A DNA stretch of 64,000 nucleotides, from positions 757,028-821,027 of the forward strand of contig KV419406.1 of the NCBI GenBank assembly GCA_001630475.1. The letters run 5' to 3'. A program made the translations under genes and the position numbers. This stretch comes from Sistotremastrum niveocremeum HHB9708. Taxonomy: Eukaryota; Basidiomycota; Agaricomycetes; Sistotremastrales; Sistotremastraceae. The notes under the pieces are model-generated. The model saw nothing but the letters and a program-made list of their open reading frames with translations, had not been told where the DNA came from and searched no databases. Positions 61,224 to 64,000 of this stretch are shown piece after piece (the stretch's first letter is position 1; each line of letters starts with the position of its first letter).

Positions 61224-61625
61224 TCATTTTGATCCTGAGAGGGAGCGTTTTTTAGAACGGAGGGAGGAGAGGAGGGAGCGGTATCCTTCGGATGCGGAAG
61301 GAGACTTGGGATAGAGTGCTCGGCCTTTAAATTTTTGCACGTGCATATTGGAAGGGGATGTTCCGACGAAGAATTGTTCGTCAATCTTGTCGACGGCGTC
61401 GACGGCGGCAGAGTTGATATTGGCGGGGGATAGGGATTTGGGAGATCGGAAGAGGTTGAATGGATTGAGGATGCGTTCGGGAGTAGTACCCTCAACCGAG
61501 GAAACGGAGAGGGAGGAGAGGGATGAGAAGGAGGATGGCGGTGAGAGGAGGTATGCGGTGTATATGAGCACCGCGGCGAGGGAGGATATGAGAACCCATT
61601 TAAAGAGGGAGAGTGTTCTTCTCAT
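61224..61625 (-). CDS. Small single-pass membrane protein (hypothetical)
   Basis: From the ATG at 61625 the frame gives 133 residues: MRRTLSLFKWVLISSLAAVL followed by IYTAYLLS, a classic type II signal anchor, then a Ser-rich stalk (SSFSSLSSLSVSSVEG) and a short lumenal part (NSAAVDAVDKIDEQFFVG, GRALYPKSPSASEGYRSL) with a basic end. No family recognised. The frame is open further upstream through a (ATTCGATATG)n repeat, which supports the ATG chosen here. An alternative is a chance frame in purine-rich DNA. Confidence 0.45.
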   Translation of the reverse strand: MRRTLSLFKWVLISSLAAVLIYTAYLLSPPSSFSSLSSLSVSSVEGTTPERILNPFNLFRSPKSLSPANINSAAVDAVDKIDEQFFVGTSPSNMHVQKFKGRALYPKSPSASEGYRSLLSSLRSKKRSLSGSK

Positions 61626-62703
61626 TTTGATCTCTTCGTGATGGGATCGATATGATTCGATATGATTCGATATGATTCGATATGATCCGATGGATGAGGC
61701 AGAGATATCGTTCGAGGGTTGTAGCGAGGGTCTTAGCGAGGGAATCGGTGAGACTGAGGTGAGACTGGACGTGATATGAGGGTGAACCCAAAGATGGGCC
61801 TGAGGAGGGACCCAAGAGCGATGGAAAGAGAGAAGACATGGAGCGATATAGAACGTTGTATACCAGCCTAAACCATCGGATGAGAGTGAGGGTGTTTCAC
61901 AATATAATGATAGCACACTTCGGAGGTCTCACATACGTCCTCGCCCTCGATGATCGAGTCTGGTCTGGTCTTCTGTGAAACCGACTGCAACTGCAACGTC
62001 ATCAACCGACTTCAAAGCAGACAAAGAACATCACCCGTCTCCGAATCATCCAAAGCCAGTCATCTTTCTCTTGCTCTTTCTCCGCATCAACGATAACGCG
62101 ATGAACGCCCATCCATCCCACTCCCATCGAATTTACCTTCTCGCTCCCACAGCGGGCCGGACACAAAAATCCCAAGACATTATACTGAGATTATGGTGAG
62201 ATTCAGTCTGATGATTTCAGCTTTTACTCACTGAGAAAATTCTGTGAAAATAGGCATGATCTCAACGTATTTCCGAAAAAGCCGCTATTCTCAGCATTTT
62301 CTCAGATTTTTCTCACTTCGAAGACTCGGGGATAAAGGAACACAAACTTAGAATATTCCCACCATATTCCTTTGGGAAAATTGTCCAGTGACCGCTGTGT
62401 CCTTCCCGCACGTGATCGAGTGTCAAGCAAAGAAGAATCCGACCGCCGTCCGGCTTGATCGGCACTCGGCTCGGCTAGAACGTGGAAGGTGGATGAAAAA
62501 GCATTGAGCGCTTATTCATGAGTAAGTCTCGACTGAGCCTGAGAGGATAGGTGAGGCTACTTACTTACTCCTATCGTTCATCGTACTCATTCACCTAACC
62601 AATCCAGTCCATTCCAGTACTAACTAACTCTCCAGGAATATTTCTGCACAACTGAATTACATTGACCGAGACCTGAGAATTGACTGGAAGATCACGATTG
62701 AAT
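61626..62703. other. Spacer before the phosducin-like gene
   Basis: Contains a (ATTCGATATG)n tandem repeat at 61645-61690 and an AT-rich stretch with repeated TTCTCA/TGAGAA words at 62200-62320. No gene supported. Confidence 0.45.
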
Positions 62704-64000
62704 ATGATGGTACGAATGAATGAAGGAATCGAAGGATTGCAGAGTAACTGATGATGGGGGGGATGGGATATAGGATCCACTAGAACAAGCAGTTCTATCA
62801 GGCGAACTCTTCGCAGGCCGCAATCGATCCCCATCGCCCGCCCGTTCTCTCTCTCCCGACCACCCCGCCAACTCTAACTATCCTTCATCTTCGGGAGGGG
62901 GATTGAAAGAATGGCCTACGGAAGAATGGGAAGGATCATACCACTACCCCTCTCGTCATCGTTCAGGAATCCGATCATCCCGAGACGACGTGGAAGAAGA
63001 TTCAGACGACGACGTCCTTGACGAGATCGAAGATACTCGATTTCCCTCCAAATCGCGCTCCCTTTCCTCCCGGCCTTCCAACCTGAACCCACCGCCTTCA
63101 GCCGGAGCAGGGGGAGGAGGAGGAGGAGCGGGGAAAGCGGTGAGAGGACAATATGGATCTGCGAGGGGAAGTAGTACGGGACAGACGGGTGTTAAAGGTG
63201 TCCTCCGGGACTCATCACTCGCATCTTCCTCCGCCCAGCTCTCACAACTCGAAGCTGAGAGAGAACGGAAGCGAGTCTGGCTTCGCGGAGACTTAGGCGG
63301 GTTAACGTACTCCGAGGAGCAAGCTCTCGATCGTCGCCGGTACGGGGACGACTCCGAAAATGAGAGGGGAGGGCAAGGGGGAGGGGATGGGGATGGGGAG
63401 GGAGGAGGGAAAGCGTTTGGTCATTTGAGAGAAGTTGTGGAGAGTAATTTTGTGAGAGCTGTGGAGGGGGAGGGGAGAGATACATGGGTCGTTATGCATA
63501 TCTATCATCCTGTACGTCTTTCCTTCCTTCCCCCGTCCTCCTTCCTGTAGTGTAGGGAGGCTCTCCCCTCTTTCGTTCCTCCTGCGTTTCTCCTTTCCGC
63601 TGTCTTCGGCGTGTTTCTATTCCTCGAGATATGAACTGAACTGACGAGGTCGTATATTTTGCAGACATTAGAAAGATGCGCAACGCTAGATCAATCCCTA
63701 GTCCTCCTCGCCCGATCCTACCCCTCCGTCAAATTCCTCCATGCACGCGCTGACAAACTCGGATTTGCATCCCTCTCCTCATCCTCCCATTCCTCCTCAT
63801 TCTCATCTTCCGCCGCCGCCGGTTCGAATGGATCGATAAGGAATGGGGGGAATCCATATTCGATACCTGAAGAATATGACCTCAACTCGGATGACGACTT
63901 CGACTTTGAAGAAGATGAATATGCGCCCGTTCCGCCTCAAAAGACAGACCTCGACGTTCTTCCTACATTGCTAGTTTATAAAGGCGGACAACTCATCCAT
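62704..64000 (+). CDS. Phosducin-like protein (thioredoxin fold), truncated by the right edge
   Basis: Exon 1 is two codons (ATGATG, 62704-62709), then 62774-63511 and 63665 to the edge. The product opens MMDPLEQAVLSGELFAGRN, has a long acidic/Ser/Gly-rich insert (EEDSDDDVLDEIEDTRF, a run of seven glycines) and then the helix EQALDRRRYGDD. The thioredoxin-like domain follows: KAFGHLREVVESNFVRAVE, TWVVMHIYHPTLERCATLDQ, LARSYPSVKFLHARADKLGF and LPTLLVYKGGQLIH. Phosducin-like proteins bind G-beta-gamma and the CCT chaperonin and assist folding of G-beta and other substrates. A Ser-rich insert of about 25 residues after KLGFASL is unusual. The C-terminus lies outside the window. Confidence 0.85.

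Overview
This window looks like nuclear DNA of a basidiomycete fungus. Genes are split by many short introns (mostly 45-70 bp, GT-AG, with CTAAC/TACTAAT-like branch sites), intergenic spaces are short, and the families present fit this group: DUF6699-type proteins, tandem F-box/leucine-rich proteins, a small Cys/His-rich family common in basidiomycetes, and a chitin synthase. I cannot fix the species.

Layout. 0-11 kb: three paralogous F-box-like genes sharing one intron position (copy A on the minus strand and frameshifted, copies B and C on plus), interleaved with a GFA-domain gene and two unrecognised minus-strand genes. 11.9-15.1 kb: a DUF6699 gene, a GNAT acetyltransferase and an EB1/Bim1-type microtubule plus-end protein. 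15.3-18.9 kb: a GH2 beta-mannosidase. 20.9-22.3 kb: a tiny metallothionein-like gene and a secreted concanavalin-like protein. 23.4-28.6 kb: an ArfGAP (Glo3 type), mitochondrial ATP synthase subunit f, and a very small Cys-rich gene with its own TATA box. 28.9-30.0 kb: a degenerate DNA transposon remnant. 31.8-39.4 kb: PIG-T/Gpi16 and the AAA ATPase Afg2/Drg1 diverge from a shared 650-bp spacer; a class V aminotransferase-like PLP enzyme converges on Afg2. 39.9-40.85 kb: a non-autonomous TIR element with TA target duplications. 41.9-45.1 kb: a head-to-tail run of three DUF6699-like genes. 45.5-49.4 kb: a lineage-specific gene, a decayed duplicate of its 3' half, and a small gene between them. 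49.7-55 kb: tRNA-Gly(GCC), the ubiquitin-conjugating enzyme Ubc1/E2-25K and a 16-exon chitin synthase. 55-62.7 kb: gene-poor and rich in simple repeats, with two weakly supported small genes. 62.7-64 kb: a phosducin-like gene running off the right edge.

Most recognised genes are conserved housekeeping functions: GPI anchoring, 60S ribosome maturation, vesicle coat recycling, ATP synthesis, ubiquitin conjugation, cell wall synthesis and microtubule dynamics. Between them lie islands of fast-evolving duplicated families (F-box, DUF6699, the 45.5-49.4 kb pair). I see no operon-like or cluster-like pathway, and no CRISPR, rRNA or virus-like element. The least ordinary items are the metallothionein-like gene, the 93-residue Cys/His gene, the TIR element, the DUF6699 array and a GC-AG intron in UBC1.
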